Origin: Panopea generosa
Taxonomy: Eukaryota; Mollusca; Bivalvia; Adapedonta; Hiatellidae
DNA: 64,000 nucleotides
Assembly (NCBI GenBank): GCA_029582155.1
Contig: CM055906.1
Span: 14,248,343 to 14,312,342 of the forward strand
Direction of reading: 5' to 3'
Both the position numbers and the translations under genes were made by a program. The notes under the pieces are model-generated. The model was not told the origin of the DNA, did not search any database, and saw only the letters and a list, made by a program, of their open reading frames with translations. Of this stretch, positions 47,150-58,959 are shown one piece after another. Every line of letters starts with the position of its first letter. Position 1 is the first letter of the stretch.

Positions 47150-47520
47150 AGTATGTGCCAAAGTGTAATTAATATGGCTGTGGAGGAGATGTTGTCTTCG
47201 GGTTGGTAACAAAGTTGAAAAGGGGCTGTGTATCTAATTCAATATAGAACAAATTTTAGAAATAAACAATTGGCGGGTATGGGGTGGGGATCGGGGTGAT
47301 GGTATTATATTTGTTATATTTGGATGGTCTTGGTCTTGGGAGAGAATAGTATTAAATTTAAAACAAATGAAATTTTAAAAGAAAAAAAATGGGCGGGGGT
47401 TCTTTGTAATGGGGTTGTTCTTTGGGTCGGTAAAAAACTTGAAATGGGGCAAAGTATTTGATTTAATGCAAAACAAATTTTAGAAATAATATGGACTGCG
47501 GGGTTGAGATGGTTGTCTTA
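47150..47520. repeat. Degenerate repeat, about three diverged units
   Basis: GGTTGGTAACAAAGTTGAAA, AGGGGC...ACAAATTTTAGAAATAA recurs as GGTCGGTAAAAAACTTGAAA, TGGGGC...ACAAATTTTAGAAATAA about 230 bp later, with a weaker intermediate copy. G-rich segments alternate with A-rich ones. Confidence 0.55.
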
Positions 47521-48169
47521 GATGAGCTCGGGCAGGTCACCAACTAGATAAGGGACAATTTTCAAACAATGATATAAAGTTTTTACAATCTGTGATCTAT
47601 ATATCAATCTGTTCATATGAATACACAATAACAGTTTTGGGCTCATTGAGATAAAATATTAAACCGTATTATGCAAGTATTCACCAAGTCCATTAAATAG
47701 GTCAAGGTCAGTGATGTAAACATTTGTTTCGTTGATGGTGATCAGTTTACAGAGTCAATACTCTAATTGAGTTTAAAGATAAAAACCAGCTAGCCTGTTA
47801 TCATATTCGGTGCTTTCTAATTTTGTTAATGTGTATTTGACTAATTACTTATATTTGTCATATTCATTTGTCCAATAAACATATAATGAATACATCCGCC
47901 GAGGTGACCTAGGTTCGAGTCACACAAGCGGCAATTATTCTTTTCACTAGTATACTACTTGTTTCTTGCAGTACTCCATAAACTATATTAGTATCTTATA
48001 AAATATGCTTCAAAGAAGACAAAACAAAAAAGATTTGTCCAGATATGCAATTGATTCTTTGCACATATCTGGCAATCGCTCTTTGTTATTTTTTTATATT
48101 ATTTGCAGAATTCGACAAGGTGATTGAACATTTTTTTAAAATACATACACTATAGTGTATTGACTCCGA
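47521..48169. other. AT-rich DNA with a tRNA-like 3' half
   Basis: At 47893-47930 CCGCCGAGGTGACCTAGGTT, CGAGTCACACAAGCGG holds a good B box (GGTTCGAGTC) without an A box upstream. It is probably a SINE or tRNA-pseudogene fragment. Nothing else recognised. Confidence 0.45.
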
Positions 48170-48665
48170 ATTAACGATGTGCTGAACGTCCTTACTTTCT
48201 TTGAAATACACAATTCACTTCGAACTTTTTAAATATATGCCATCTGTGAAATATAGTATGGTTAAATTTGGTTATTCAATTTTGTATTCAAACTTTAAAC
48301 GGCAGCTCTGAGATAATAGTTGATTTTTTTCATGGAGTTATGGAACTTTCTTTGAAATGCAGATTTCAACTCGGAGACTGGACTTTTCTGAAGATGTTTA
48401 CAATGTAACTGTAGGTTATGTTGATACTAGACATTCTTTGAAATACATTGTTTAACTTGGATATTCGATTTTTTTCACAATATATCAATAAATTAATGCG
48501 GGAATTGAACTTTATTAAATATATAATTTAACTTTTATTCAATACAAAATGTATATATATATATACATGTATATACATATCTAAGTCATCTTGGAGAATG
48601 ACGTTTTTTCCAAGTACATTGGATTGAACTTTCTTTGAAATACATAATATACTGAACGGAACAGC
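48170..48665. repeat. Decayed repeat with TTTCTTTGAAATACA motif
   Basis: The motif (A/G)AACTTTCTTTGAAATACA or a close variant recurs near 48194, 48350, 48432 and 48632, each followed by AACT-rich sequence. The spacing is irregular (about 80-155 bp). An (AT)n tract lies at 48552-48582. Confidence 0.55.
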
Positions 48666-49837
48666 CAACCCACCACCTGTCATTTTTATGTACCTGACAT
48701 ATTATGTTTTTTCTCAAAAAGTATCAAAGGAATGTCCTTGAAATTTGGACTTGAATAAGAAAGAATATTTAGGTTATGTTAAACTACACAATTGTCTGTC
48801 AATCATTTTACAGTTAAACATTCTAAAGAAATAAAATAAAAAATATTATCCTGTCTTGTGTATACGACAAACAACGATTTGTAAATAATATATTATAACC
48901 TCTGCTTAATCAATTTTCATCAGTGGATATGTAACAAAATAGTTATGTTGTTAAGGCTTTATTTAGTAGTGTCAGCTAGTACATGTACGTGTCTATTGGA
49001 ATGATGTTATCTATATTTAGAGCAGGTAGCGTGGATTGGTTAAAACGTATCGATAGATAGGATGTGACGATAACGATATTTAAACATATTCATTATTTTA
49101 TCAAAGACTAAATCATTTTTTATGTTTATTTCATGAAAATCCATTAAGTATTCAGAAAATAAGAAAAATAATTTATTATTAAATTTTGTAAAACTAATAT
49201 AAATAAACATTGAGCCTATTTATCGTAAGACACATCGTACAATACATTGAAACTTGTTTATTCATAATTTGCACGAAATTCACTAAGGTACGTGAGGTGT
49301 TTTACTACATATATCTGACTCTATTATGGAAACTTTGTCCAGTCTGATCTTTCGGAATCGTTGTGACGAAAAAGGATTCAGCATGTTACTGTTTCATTAC
49401 ATAACGGCAGATGGGTATGTGAATTTTATATTATGTTGTATATGGTTGAGTTATTAAAATGTCTGATAGATATTTTTTGACGTAATTAGATCTAAGTTGT
49501 GTTGTATAAATTGTTCATATCCATACCGACGAGAATGTCTGTAATTTATTTTCACTTCAGCGGTTTTGAGAGTTATTTTGTTAGAATATAGGCCGAAGAA
49601 TCTGAGAACGTATTTTGAGCTGTTGATATCGTCTTTACGATGAAGTATTGAAATTCATCATGTTACAATTGATTGATATGTGTAATCAAATTAAATTGTG
49701 GATGCTTATTCTGATATTCGCAAAGTGAATAGATACAGAATTTGTCGTAAATTGCTTATATTATAAATTAGAATTTATGTAGAGATATAATTGCTATGTT
49801 GAGATTGACGGAAGGTCATATATGAGATGTTGTTTTA
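48666..49837. other. AT-rich DNA, nothing recognised
   Basis: No supported gene, repeat or RNA. Contains many short A/T runs. Confidence 0.45.
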
Positions 49838-50065
49838 ACTACCATGAAACTGCAGATGGTAAGAATTGAATGAACTGTTATCATATATTGATAAATCTAC
49901 CATGACACTGTTAGATGGTAAGAATTGAATGAACTGTTATCATATATTGATAAATCTACCATGATACTGTTAGATGGTAAGAATTGAATGCACTGTTATC
50001 ATGTATTGATAGAAATGCCATGACATTGATAGATGGTAAGTTATAGACACAATGTTATTACGTAT
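49838..50065. repeat. 59-bp tandem repeat, about 4 units
   Basis: ACCATGA-x-AC recurs at 49841, 49899, 49958 and (GCCATGACATTG) 50017. Units share GATGGTAAGAATTGAATG and TGTTATCATATATTGAT. Confidence 0.9.
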
Positions 50066-50099
50066 TGAGTAACTAGTAAATCTGAGTTTTTATATATAT

Positions 50100-50345
50100 A
50101 TTGTAGCCGTTTTTAGACGTACGCAAAACATGTGTCCGCTACGTTAACGACGTATAGACGTGACAGCTGGTGGTAGTACCGTTATGAGGACAACAATCCA
50201 CATAATCGTTATATGGTCGACTTGACGATCCTGGCGTCGGAGTATAGCCGAAATATAGTTGCTACGAGGCGACGTAAAGCCAGAGTTCTAGGGAAGATAA
50301 CCCTGTTTATACGGCCATCGCTACGAGGGACGTTAGACGCATCAT
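50100..50345. other. CpG-rich patch
   Basis: About 245 bp with many CpG pairs (ACGTACG, CGCTACGTTAACGACG, GGTCGACTTGACGATCC, GAGGCGACGTAAAGCC), unlike the AT-rich flanks. It could be a promoter or unmethylated 5' exon, or part of an unrecognised transposon. No reading frame of note. Confidence 0.4.
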
Positions 50346-50999
50346 GGGACATTTTTGTGTTGATAAGTAATTAGGTTTAATTTGTATATATTATATAATT
50401 ATATATTCATAATTTTATTCATGTGAAAATAAAACTGTAGAGTTATGCTTAAAGGCTCATTAAACTTCCGAAACGTGTTTTAATGTAAGTCAATTTTACT
50501 CTTTCAGATGATAGAATATATATTTGTTTAATCGCTGAGAAACTTTGCAAACGAAAAAATAAGATTAAAGCACATAAATAAGTACATAATTAAGAAATTG
50601 TTATGTTTACAAATTAATGTTCGTCTCTTTCCGATAAACAACTTCGGCAGAAAACGGGGAGTTACGAAGCTTGTTCGTAAACACGTCTGTAAGTGATGTA
50701 TGATTAATTCGCTCCAGAGAGAAACATAGTATGGGGAACTGTAGGGGATGCAGTTAAAAATTAAATAACCGCTTATATATAGAATGGCTGTTAAACAAAT
50801 TGATAGGGTGCACACATAAAACATGTCAATGCTTGGTTAGGAATTGTAAAGCAGTGGAAGTACAAGGAAGTTACACAAACACCGCTTAATATATACATTT
50901 CTTGATATTTTATACCAAGTTTTATTAGTTTGTCCAAATTTTTAATAATAAAATATGTGTAAATGGAAAATTCAATAGTTGTCCAGTCAATCTACTGTC
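50346..50999. other. AT-rich DNA, nothing recognised
   Basis: The minus-strand frame 50528-50824 is unsupported. Confidence 0.4.
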
Positions 51000-51735
51000 A
51001 TTTTAGGTTAACCCGGACAAAATGCAACATTTTGGTTCTGAACTGCTTTTTCTTTACATAAATTGCTGCAAACCTATAAAATGTTTACCGCAATTGGACG
51101 ACAGGAAAGCTTATTTTCTTAGTTCAAACATACCACCTAACTGAAACGTTTAAGCTTTGAAAAGGTTGCTACTAATACCAGTTGGGTATAATTTCCCTTT
51201 TTACCTCTAATAATGTTGTTTCCTGTGATACAGATTTATTATAAACACATTTTAGATTATCTGGAACTTGAATGTATTGAAAATATGCCTTTTGAGTATG
51301 TGAAATTACCCTATCCACCTATTTCAACAAGTGAATCTATAATTATTTTAGGTCAAATTTGACATAATTGAAGAATGTTTTTAAACTGTTATTTTTATCA
51401 ACCTATATTGCTGAAAAACATATCAAATGTTTATCGCAATCGAACAATTTGAAAGTTTATTTCTAGTAGTATAAATATACCACCTAATTATTAAGCTCTG
51501 AAAAAGTCACACTGACAATATTTGCGTATAATTCAGCTTTTTACGCCTAATACTCTTATTTTCAATGATGCATATGTTGTAAGCGTTTTACCACAAAAAA
51601 ATTACATATTTAAGAATATATTGAACCTAAATGTATTGAAATGCCGCTTGAACATGTAAATTACCCCAGCCACATTTTATCAAGTAAATATGTAATCAAT
51701 TTAGGTTAAAGCGGACATCATTACGTTGGAACTCA
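51000..51735. repeat. 350-bp tandem repeat, two diverged copies
   Basis: TTTTAGGTTAACCCGGACA (about 51002), ATTTTAGGTCAAATTTGACA (about 51346) and AATTTAGGTTAAAGCGGACA (about 51698) mark unit starts. Between them the order AATGTTTA(C/T)CGCAAT, ATACCACCTAA, AAGCT(T/C)TGAAAA, TTGGGTATAAT/TTGCGTATAAT is conserved. Confidence 0.85.
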
Positions 51736-51839
51736 GATTAATAAGTTTAATTTCAGCCTCGAAAGTGACCATCAATTCGCACTTTATGTTAACACGGTAA
51801 AGCAGTAGTAAAGTAATTTTGTGTGAGCCGGTCGCGTAT

Positions 51840-52326
51840 AGTAGAACGGGTTATTCCATTATTGACCAATAAGTCACCAGAGACGAGTAAATCGAGCGCC
51901 CGCCGAGAATATTATTGGTTAGTTGAAAGCTAGCGAGAGCCCGTTCATAATTCAAGATGGCGTCAATCAACATCGGAGAGTGGTACTTAAACCCGGCCAA
52001 ACTCGACCACTTTTCTAGCTGTAGGAAGAATGCAAATAAGGCAGTATTTTTTCCGTATATTTTCTTAATATATATATGTTACATAACAATTGAGATTATA
52101 TCATTTTAACATGAGAAACACTATAACACACATCACCTTTCCTTTTCCCTGCAGCCGGAAAAGTGGCCGGATGAGCCTGAACTTGGACGGGTGGTAATCT
52201 TGGAAATCTTGGCGAACCACCTCACTTGGGCGCCGCGTTCAGAAGCAAAGCGCTCGGGATACCTCGCATTATTGAACTCACCTCTGGAATCTCTGGATTT
52301 TGTGTATGGAAGAACACTGGTATAGA
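51840..52326 (+). promoter_or_regulatory. GC-richer promoter-like patch with possible short exons
   Basis: Two CCAAT/ATTGG motifs (ATTGACCAATAAG near 51873; TATTATTGGTTAG near 51909) precede AAGATGGCG, an ATG in strong Kozak context at 51958, followed by 47 open codons. A strong acceptor (CTTTTCCCTGCAG, ending about 52154) precedes a GC-richer open stretch of 56 codons ending TAG near 52325. The only donor that would keep frame between them is a GC-type site (AATAAG|GCAG), which is weak support. The CCATTAT...TTGACCAAT sequence recurs near 52337-52366, so the patch may be flanked by direct repeats as in a mobile element. Confidence 0.25.
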
Positions 52327-52647
52327 GGTAGCACGGTTGGTTCCATTATGAGTTTATTGACCAATCAGAAGATTGTTTTAGGACTTATCGGTCCAGTTTC
52401 CTTTCATTGTGAATGCGTTGAATATAAAGCCCTGTATTTGCTAAATGTTAACCAAAAGCCAAAGCTTAAAATAATGTCTAAAGCAATAGCTTCGTAGAAT
52501 GACAGAAACATCATTGACAGTGACACTAAAAATTATTTTAAATAGCATTTAAAATTAAGATTTTGAAATGAGTTTTTGATAATACAACGGTTAAAAGCAC
52601 AGTCGTTTTAATTATTTTTGTCTCAAATATTAACCGTCATCAATATA

Positions 52648-52915
52648 CGACCAGACATGGTTAGTTCAGTTTGTAGCGCATCTGACTATCAGTCCAGGGG
52701 TCGTGAGTTAGAATTTAGACCTGGCCACAATTTTCGTGTTGATTTATTTACGACATTGCGTCTTATTCCATTCGTCCCTCGCCACGGATTCATGTGAGAA
52801 ACTTACCAGTTGCTTTCGAAGATGGAAATGCTCGAGTACCGGAAAAGAATGATGAACTATTCGTCTGTTATACCTCGATGGCATGTAAATTACAATAAAT
52901 TTTCAAACAAACGAT
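52648..52915 (+). mobile_element. SINE family A copy
   Basis: Head ACATGGTTAGTTCAGTTTGT and GTCGTGAGTTAGAATTTAGA (decayed B box). Body TACGACATTGCGTCTTATTC, CTCGCCACGGATTCATGTGA, TCGAAGATGG, TGCTCGAGTACCGG, TATTCGTCTGTTATACCTCG. Tail AATTTTCAAACAAAC. Confidence 0.85.
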
Positions 52916-53587
52916 CTAAATTGAATCACTCCACTTTGCCACTGGACCGTATTCTAGTTAATCATTATTGATAAAAGCAATTAAGTTTAATCTAGATATA
53001 CATAGTTTAGAGATAGTTTTGTTTTATTTCATGCACGGATTGTCTCTAAGTTTTCAATTCTAGTTGCCAGGGTTTCCTGGAATAGATGTCCGACTGCATT
53101 AATCATCAATATCGAGAATGTGTGACAATGTGACGCACTGGTACTTTATTCCGAGAATCGACCCGGGAACTTTTGTGTGACTAATATAACCATTAATTTA
53201 TCACAGCCTCAACTGTACAAGGCTCTATGTAATGATGATGAGGAGCAGTAACGAATACATGACGTTTTACTTAGAGAAGGAGATAATATCAGTTCAACGT
53301 GACTGTATGGGTGTTATTAGCCAGTCAAAGGGCAAAACTATTAATTGAAAAAAAGGCAGTAAGTTTTCTCTATTGTTTATATGCCACAGGGATGTTACAG
53401 GAGATAATCTTGATCTCGCGTATGGGCATAGTTTTTAAGGAGGTCGAAGGTGCAAATTGTAATTTACGATTATATTTGAAAATTATACTTTAAAGGCAAG
53501 AGGATGTCAAGTACATGCTAAGTATCGTTATGAATTGATCACAGGGTTACACGGTGCAGAATTGAAAAACGTGTAATGATTTGTGTG
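52916..53587. other. AT-rich DNA, nothing recognised
   Basis: The frame 53299-53493 is unsupported. Confidence 0.4.
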
Positions 53588-54036
53588 TTTGAATATTTAG
53601 CGTCATTGCTATGCAATCGAGAGATAACAGCCGACCATCTGACCTTACCTCTTTTATACGGATCATGGAAGATAAACCAGTACTCGAGCACATATGTCAC
53701 TGCAAGTAACTGCTAACATGAGGACGTTGAGCAAAAAGGGAACATGTGTATTTGTCACTTTTGAGAAAAATGAACCTTTTATGTGTGAGTACCTGTGTAA
53801 ATTCAAGAAAGCATTGCCTGATTAATATAATTATAGTGAGGGCATCTTTGTAAGCAAACAAGGTACGATTACTGAAAGTATTATCAATATGAAATAGTTT
53901 GCTCTACGCCATCGAACCACTTAAATTAGTTGCGAGAGAAAATGACAATGAAACGAAATGTCGCATATCAATCACAGAGACTGCGGCCAGGCGGAGGATT
54001 CAGACGCGGTACAGACTGAGCTAACCAGGTCCAGTT
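53588..54036 (-). mobile_element. SINE family A copy split by an insertion of about 190 bp
   Basis: Minus strand. The head and upstream body lie at 53910-54036 (TGGTTAGCTCAGTC, ATATGCGACATTTCGTTTCA). The rest lies at 53588-53716 (GTTAGCAGTTACTTGCAGTG, ATGTGCTCGAGTACTGG, GTCGGCTGTTATCTCTCGAT, AATATTCAAAC). The two parts join at the point where the family consensus is continuous, so 53717-53909 is extra DNA inserted in the SINE. Confidence 0.75.
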
Positions 54037-54935
54037 TAATATAATGAATACATGCTAATGTGGCTTTGGGTAGAGCCATTTCTCACCGTACAGTAGATGA
54101 ACAATGTGTCTTTGTGTTGCGCATAGCAATCAAATATCGAATGAACTAAAAAAAAAAAAAAAAAAACAACAACACAAGAACAAACAACGAATACATACAT
54201 TTTGGACTAAAGGGAAATGATTGAAAAAACTACGATTTGTAGCACTGCGCAAAGCTTAGTTTATACGTATCTATTCAGCTTGTTAGACAAGTATATGCAT
54301 CGCTCTCGATTCGAATTTCTCGTTAAAACCAAACTGCCGTCGGACCGAACGTGAGATTAATCAAGCGATCTCGGGCGTGAATAGCAAACTGTCTATTCCA
54401 TTTATCCCACAGTATTATGTAATAGGCCAAACATGGTATACTATATATTTTGGAGTTCATCGCTACATAATGGCATTGTTACACAGTAATGAATACAAAT
54501 GTTTAACACCCCAGTGGCAGTTCATCGGTGTATGTTTAATGTCAAAATGAAAATGAACGTGTGTGATTCGATTTGGGATAAGTTGTTAAAATGTCGGAAA
54601 TACAAAATAAAAGAATGCATACAAATTTGATGCTCTTTTGTTTTGGAAGTAAAAAGGATATCGGTACGGTTTCTGAATAAATAGAAAACAAATACCGCGC
54701 TTTTAACTGAGCATGGTATTGTTTTAAAGTCCAAAGGACAAAATCAAACTTTATTGAGTAAGTTAGGCTTTAGTTTGTGAGAACAATTTGCATTACCGGA
54801 TATTTTATGCACTCATGATGGACAACTCGAGGCCTTGTCAATCTAATAATAAGATTGTTTGTAGAGTTTTCGTCGGTGCACAGTTTATACATATTAATTT
54901 TACTTTTACGAAACAAGTAATTACAACTTCAAGAA
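54037..54935. other. AT-rich DNA with a poly-A run
   Basis: An 18-19 A run lies at 54148-54166. No supported gene; the frame 54522-54734 (minus) is unrecognised. Confidence 0.45.
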
Positions 54936-55086
54936 ATTACGCTCGACGTCTTCTTGGATGGAACCAGTACTAAATATATGCATAAAAGTGTCTTACTAAA
55001 CGAAACCACACTTAGTCGTGAGATAGGATCGAATCCATGACCCTTATATCCTGGGTTCGGTGCTTTAACACTGGACCTCGCGCTCC
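54936..55086 (-). mobile_element. SINE family C copy
   Basis: Minus strand: GGAGCGCGAGGTCCAGTGTT head (A-box-like), TATGGGTTCGATCC-type B box (GGATTCGATCCTATCTCACG), then AGTAAGACACTTTTATGCAT and an AAGAAGACGTCGAGCGTAAT end. Matches the copy at 62380-62533 over its full length. Confidence 0.8.
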
Positions 55087-55198
55087 AAAGTTACAGTTGG
55101 TAACACTGTTATAATTTTTTGAGATATTCTAAAATGACAAAAAATGTCAATATTGTTATAGCTAATATATTGTTTGTGTGTTCTGTTTTATATACGTC

Positions 55199-57040
55199 TT
55201 TTATTGAATGAATGAATGAATGAATGAATGAATGTAAGTCTTTATTTAAAAGAGGGTAGCTCAATAACTTTGAAACTTATCTACTTGGGGCCCTTAAATT
55301 ATACATTTACAAGTTATTTAGAAAATACAATAGCAAAACAAAATAAAAACTTTTAAGCATTGCAAGCAATATGATTGTAGTTGATCAATGATAACTACAT
55401 GCATATCAATTTTTTAGATTTTTTAAGTAACCCTTTGAAAGTGTCTTTGATTAAAAAATATAAAATCAAGAAAGTGAATATCACAACATGTGTCACAACA
55501 ACGAAAACAACAACAGGTATAATTATGTACAGTTAATAATACATGTGTTAACATTGGACGTGTTGACTTATATGTAGCACTTGCGACAATAATTATTGAA
55601 TTATTGCTAGATATTTTATTCGGGACATATGAAGTAGTTTATTCTGTTTGTTTCCATTTAACACAATTTGTTGTAAAACTTAAGACTGTAGTACAGTGTT
55701 TTTTTTATATTAACCGATATACTATTCCAGATTAAAGTTCCAGAGAGGACAAACTACCTTTGAACAATTCCATACTTGGTTTTGAAGTGATACAATTTAA
55801 ATCTTTTGTTGAACATAGATTTTACGAACGTTATCATGGGTATTACACATGTTTTTTTTATATACGAAGATGGATTGTTTTTCAAACTCTGTACATAAAT
55901 TTTGTTTTTTGGAGAAATATTATTTGATCAATGGAAAATGTATTTATTAACTTCATAGCGTCTGTAAAATTGATGTTGAATATTGATTACATACGATAAT
56001 AAGACATGCTTTTTTGCAATATTTAAGAGACAGTTTATGTTTGACCCCAACTTACGTTACAATAATCTTAGACAGGGTTTGATATAAGCTTTATAGAAAT
56101 TCATTCTGTAATTTAATGGAATGTTGTTTTTTATTTTTGATAATAGCCACAAGTAGAATGAAATTTTCCTCTTTTTAAACTTGATATGTGTATTTCACTT
56201 AATGTTATTATTTATATGCATTTCAAGAACCTCGTTACTAGATATAGGCTCTCATCAAATATCATTATACGTTAATGATATAATTTTATCAATACGCCTA
56301 GCATGCCGTTGTGGTGTAGTAAGACATAAAACGTTTATTAGTTTTTGATGTGTTTATAACCATTCCATATTTTAAACACCATCCATTTAAAATATCTAAA
56401 GAAGACTGAAGATTTTTTTTGTATATGAACTTGAGCTGTTTCAAAACTGTGTTGTTTTCTTAACACGCTTTGGAATGAATTCACACAATACTTTATAGTG
56501 AATTGAATATAGAATAACATTTCTTAAATACATTTTTCAATCAATTTAGACTGTGTCTGTAGTATTGTAATAGTTCGATACTTGTTTATATCATCGCTGC
56601 ACCGCTTTTAAATAAAGGACTTATTCTAGCATACTTCCAGATGTCGGGAAAAACACCACATGTTATACTACTATTTATAATGTGTGTTTACATGAGTGGA
56701 CATTTTTATCAGTTTTGGTCCGATCTGGTCAATACCAATGACTTTTGGTGTATCTAAATTAGAAAGTATTTCTTTTCTTTTATTCTCTCTAGGGAGGGGT
56801 ATATTGAAAAATATTCTTTCTGGACTTTGGTGTCAACAAACGATTTTAAATTCATTTACAATACCATTACTTTTTTGTATTTCAAGGCTATCTTTATTAA
56901 ATAATTGTTATTGATATTAGTTGAACAGTCTGTGGCTTTTGTTAGAAGCGCCGTGTTCTTTAAGAAGTTTCCAGACAGTTTTTTTTAAGTCTTAATAAGA
57001 TGGCATACTATTTTCATGCATTTTGTCTTATATTTTCAGA
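55199..57040 (-). mobile_element. Decayed LINE (CR1/L2/Jockey-like) with GAAT-type tail
   Basis: The minus-strand translation in shifting frames gives DTPKVIGIDQIGPKLIKM, then (frameshift) WKYARISPLFKSG, NKYRTITILQTQSKLIEKCI, FQSVLRKQHSFETAQ and, near the 3' end, SGTLIWNSISVNI. In order these match the RT fingers (PGxDGIxxxLLK), the W-K-x-A-x-I-x-P-x-FKSG block, NYRPISxLxxxSKxxEK, Q-x-G-F-R-x-x-H-S-T-E-T-A, and the terminal SG-x-x-xWNSLP block of non-LTR retrotransposons. The YADD region was not recognised. Many stops and frameshifts make it dead. On the minus strand the 3' end reaches a (TTCA)n tail (55204-55234), a typical LINE terminus. The open frame 56338-56520 is one piece of it. Confidence 0.85.
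55204..55234. repeat. (GAAT)n tract, LINE tail
   Basis: Seven to eight GAAT repeats at the 3' terminus of the minus-strand LINE. Confidence 0.93.
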
Positions 57041-57685
57041 TGCATACGTCTGACTTCTGACTATGAACAGAAATATAACATCTCTGGTTGCAGATCATAC
57101 GTAATCACATGTCAAAGCTACTGAGAATTTTAAACCGTTGGTTGTTTATCATTCACACTATGGTCAACTATAGTATACAAACTCAATTTGCATAATATAA
57201 CGAGAGCGACTTCCACGATAGGTAGGAGAGTTATACTGACTTAACAAAATTATTCATTTCTTCCTTATCCATACATTTAGGACAGATTCATGTCGTATTT
57301 CTTTAATTTCGGGCGTTTAACTGATGTATCTTGCCCCAGTTTTTATTGTTTACGAGTATCAATGCATAACAATACTACGTTTTTATGCTACTTCTGCAAA
57401 CTACTTCCATAAAGCTCCATAAAGCATACCGTGTTCCAGGGGTATTTGGAGGAAAAATGTCCACGTGCTGCTACACTGAATTATAGTTATGTAACTGTGA
57501 GCAACACATATTTGATATAAAACATGGCCTTAACTTTAGTTTAGTTTTCATCACAGATATGAATTCTACTATACAGTAATGTATGGCCGACAGTAAAGTC
57601 AACAAAACGTCACTCTGAAAATTTAAATTAAGAAAGCTTAGTTCTAGACCTAGATTTAACGGCATGAATTTGCAATGAACAATAA
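57041..57685. other. Unique DNA upstream of a possible exon
   Basis: No recognised element. If 57686 is a true start codon, the promoter and 5' UTR lie here, but no core motif is convincing. Confidence 0.35.
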
Positions 57686-57875
57686 ATGTCTTTGTTGGAA
57701 GAAGAAATGGCGGAAATCGGTGAAAATTTTCAAACAATGAAAGGACGTTCCAACTTAAGTCAACTTCAGAACAGAGCTCACCAACAAATAGTGAATGGAA
57801 ATATGGATGGTACATTTATAACGGTTATATTAGAATCACAGCTGATTAAAATGAGACACTCATATATCAACAGAG
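57686..57875 (+). CDS. Possible first coding exon, unrecognised protein
   Basis: An ATG opens 63 codons that begin MSLLEEEMAEIGENFQ, continue NLSQLQNRAHQQIVNGNMDG, and reach RHSYINR just before a strong donor (CAGAG|GTATGT, intron from 57876). The composition is that of an ordinary soluble, charged, helix-prone N terminus, with no signal peptide or membrane segment. Two upstream ATGs (near 57664 and 57676) open only very short frames. Downstream a LINE remnant at 58010-59770 would lie in the first intron. I do not recognise the family. The overlapping minus-strand frame (57471-57815) lacks splice-like context and is judged a shadow. Confidence 0.4.
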
Positions 57876-58009
57876 GTATGTCGACTTTTCAAATGTACAT
57901 GTAACGCGTTTTATAGCAAGTGAGTCACGTTGCTTCCGTTACAAATAGAAACACTGATCTCCTTTAAGCACTACCATATAAACATATATATTAGGGAGCT
58001 CGTAGTCGG

Positions 58010-58530
58010 AGAAACGATCTCAGTTTTTAAGGAGAAGGCGGGGTGAATGAACGACCAGGTAAAAACTGCTTTCAGAGAGTTCGAGAGGTGATGTCAAATA
58101 GGCTCGACTTAGATACAGGGATGTATATTAGACGTGCACGTTGGCTATGACAACGGAAAATCGGGCAGCAGAATCCCCGCAGACCCATTATTGTGAAACT
58201 TCGGGACTTTAATGTTATGGGAAGAAAGGATCATGTCAAATTCATACATGTTAAAAATACACCGATTTATATCTATCTTGATCTGCCCAATGAGATACAT
58301 GAGGCACGTAAACGATTGTGGCCTAGATTCAAAGAAGCAAAAAATCGACGAAACAAAGCACAATTAATCTACTCAGCCAACTATGTGATTGATGGGAGGA
58401 TTGTCCAAGATTAATTTTCTGACTGGTTTCAAACAGTTGGGCAAAGTCGATTGGTTGACTTTTCCCAAACTGATATAAGTAAAACAATCCCGACACCAGT
58501 GCCACAGAACGGCACTCGATCAGACAGCTG
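58010..58530 (+). mobile_element. LINE ORF1-like fragment (L1-type RNA-binding C terminus)
   Basis: The plus-strand translation reads MSNRLDLDTGMYIRRAR, a stop, then NPRRPIIVKLRDF, VKNTPIYIYLDLPNEI, RKRLWPRFKEAKNRR and YVIDGRIVQD. The order (xxIxRAHR, RPIIVKFxxF, EDFPxxIxxxRKxLxP, LxYDxLxIxG) is that of the C-terminal domain of L1-like ORF1 proteins, which coat the element RNA. The open part is 58193-58414. At least one stop near 58149 and the missing N-terminal coiled coil mark it as dead. It has the same orientation as the RT fragment 0.5 kb downstream, and possibly belongs to the same element with an internal deletion. Confidence 0.7.
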
Positions 58531-58959
58531 CGGTGACCAATGAGGAAACGGGAACTCCAAAATGACTGCGTATCTAGGTCAAAGTGTAAAACAACAGGGT
58601 CATTTGTTTTTTACTTGTGATGAGCATATTAACATATCTCAAACCGGCAAAATCTCATATGGCAAATTAGTTCTCTAATCTTGATGTGGACAATTTTACA
58701 TATGTTATACTAATATGAACAGAAAATAAATAGTAAGAGAAACTCGGATGTCGTCATAATTTATATACGAAATTGTAATGTATTGAATGATACTTTAGTA
58801 TTAACAAGTTCTGATGATATAATTTGAGTAAAATTTAATGGTTCGATATTTCCATTTACTCATGATTTATTTGTTTGACTTAAAATAGTTGTAGACAAGC
58901 TTTGGTTGAAACTTATATATTTGACCGCTTACTTGAATCTATAGTAATGGTAGAAAACA

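Noticed and set aside
52300-52497. 65-codon frame as a gene
   Set aside because: The start lies inside the GC-richer patch in a frame different from the open stretch before it; no motif or second exon supports it.
57471-57815. 114-codon minus-strand frame
   Set aside because: It overlaps the plus-strand candidate exon, has no splice-like ends or domain, and its hydrophobic composition fits an antisense shadow.
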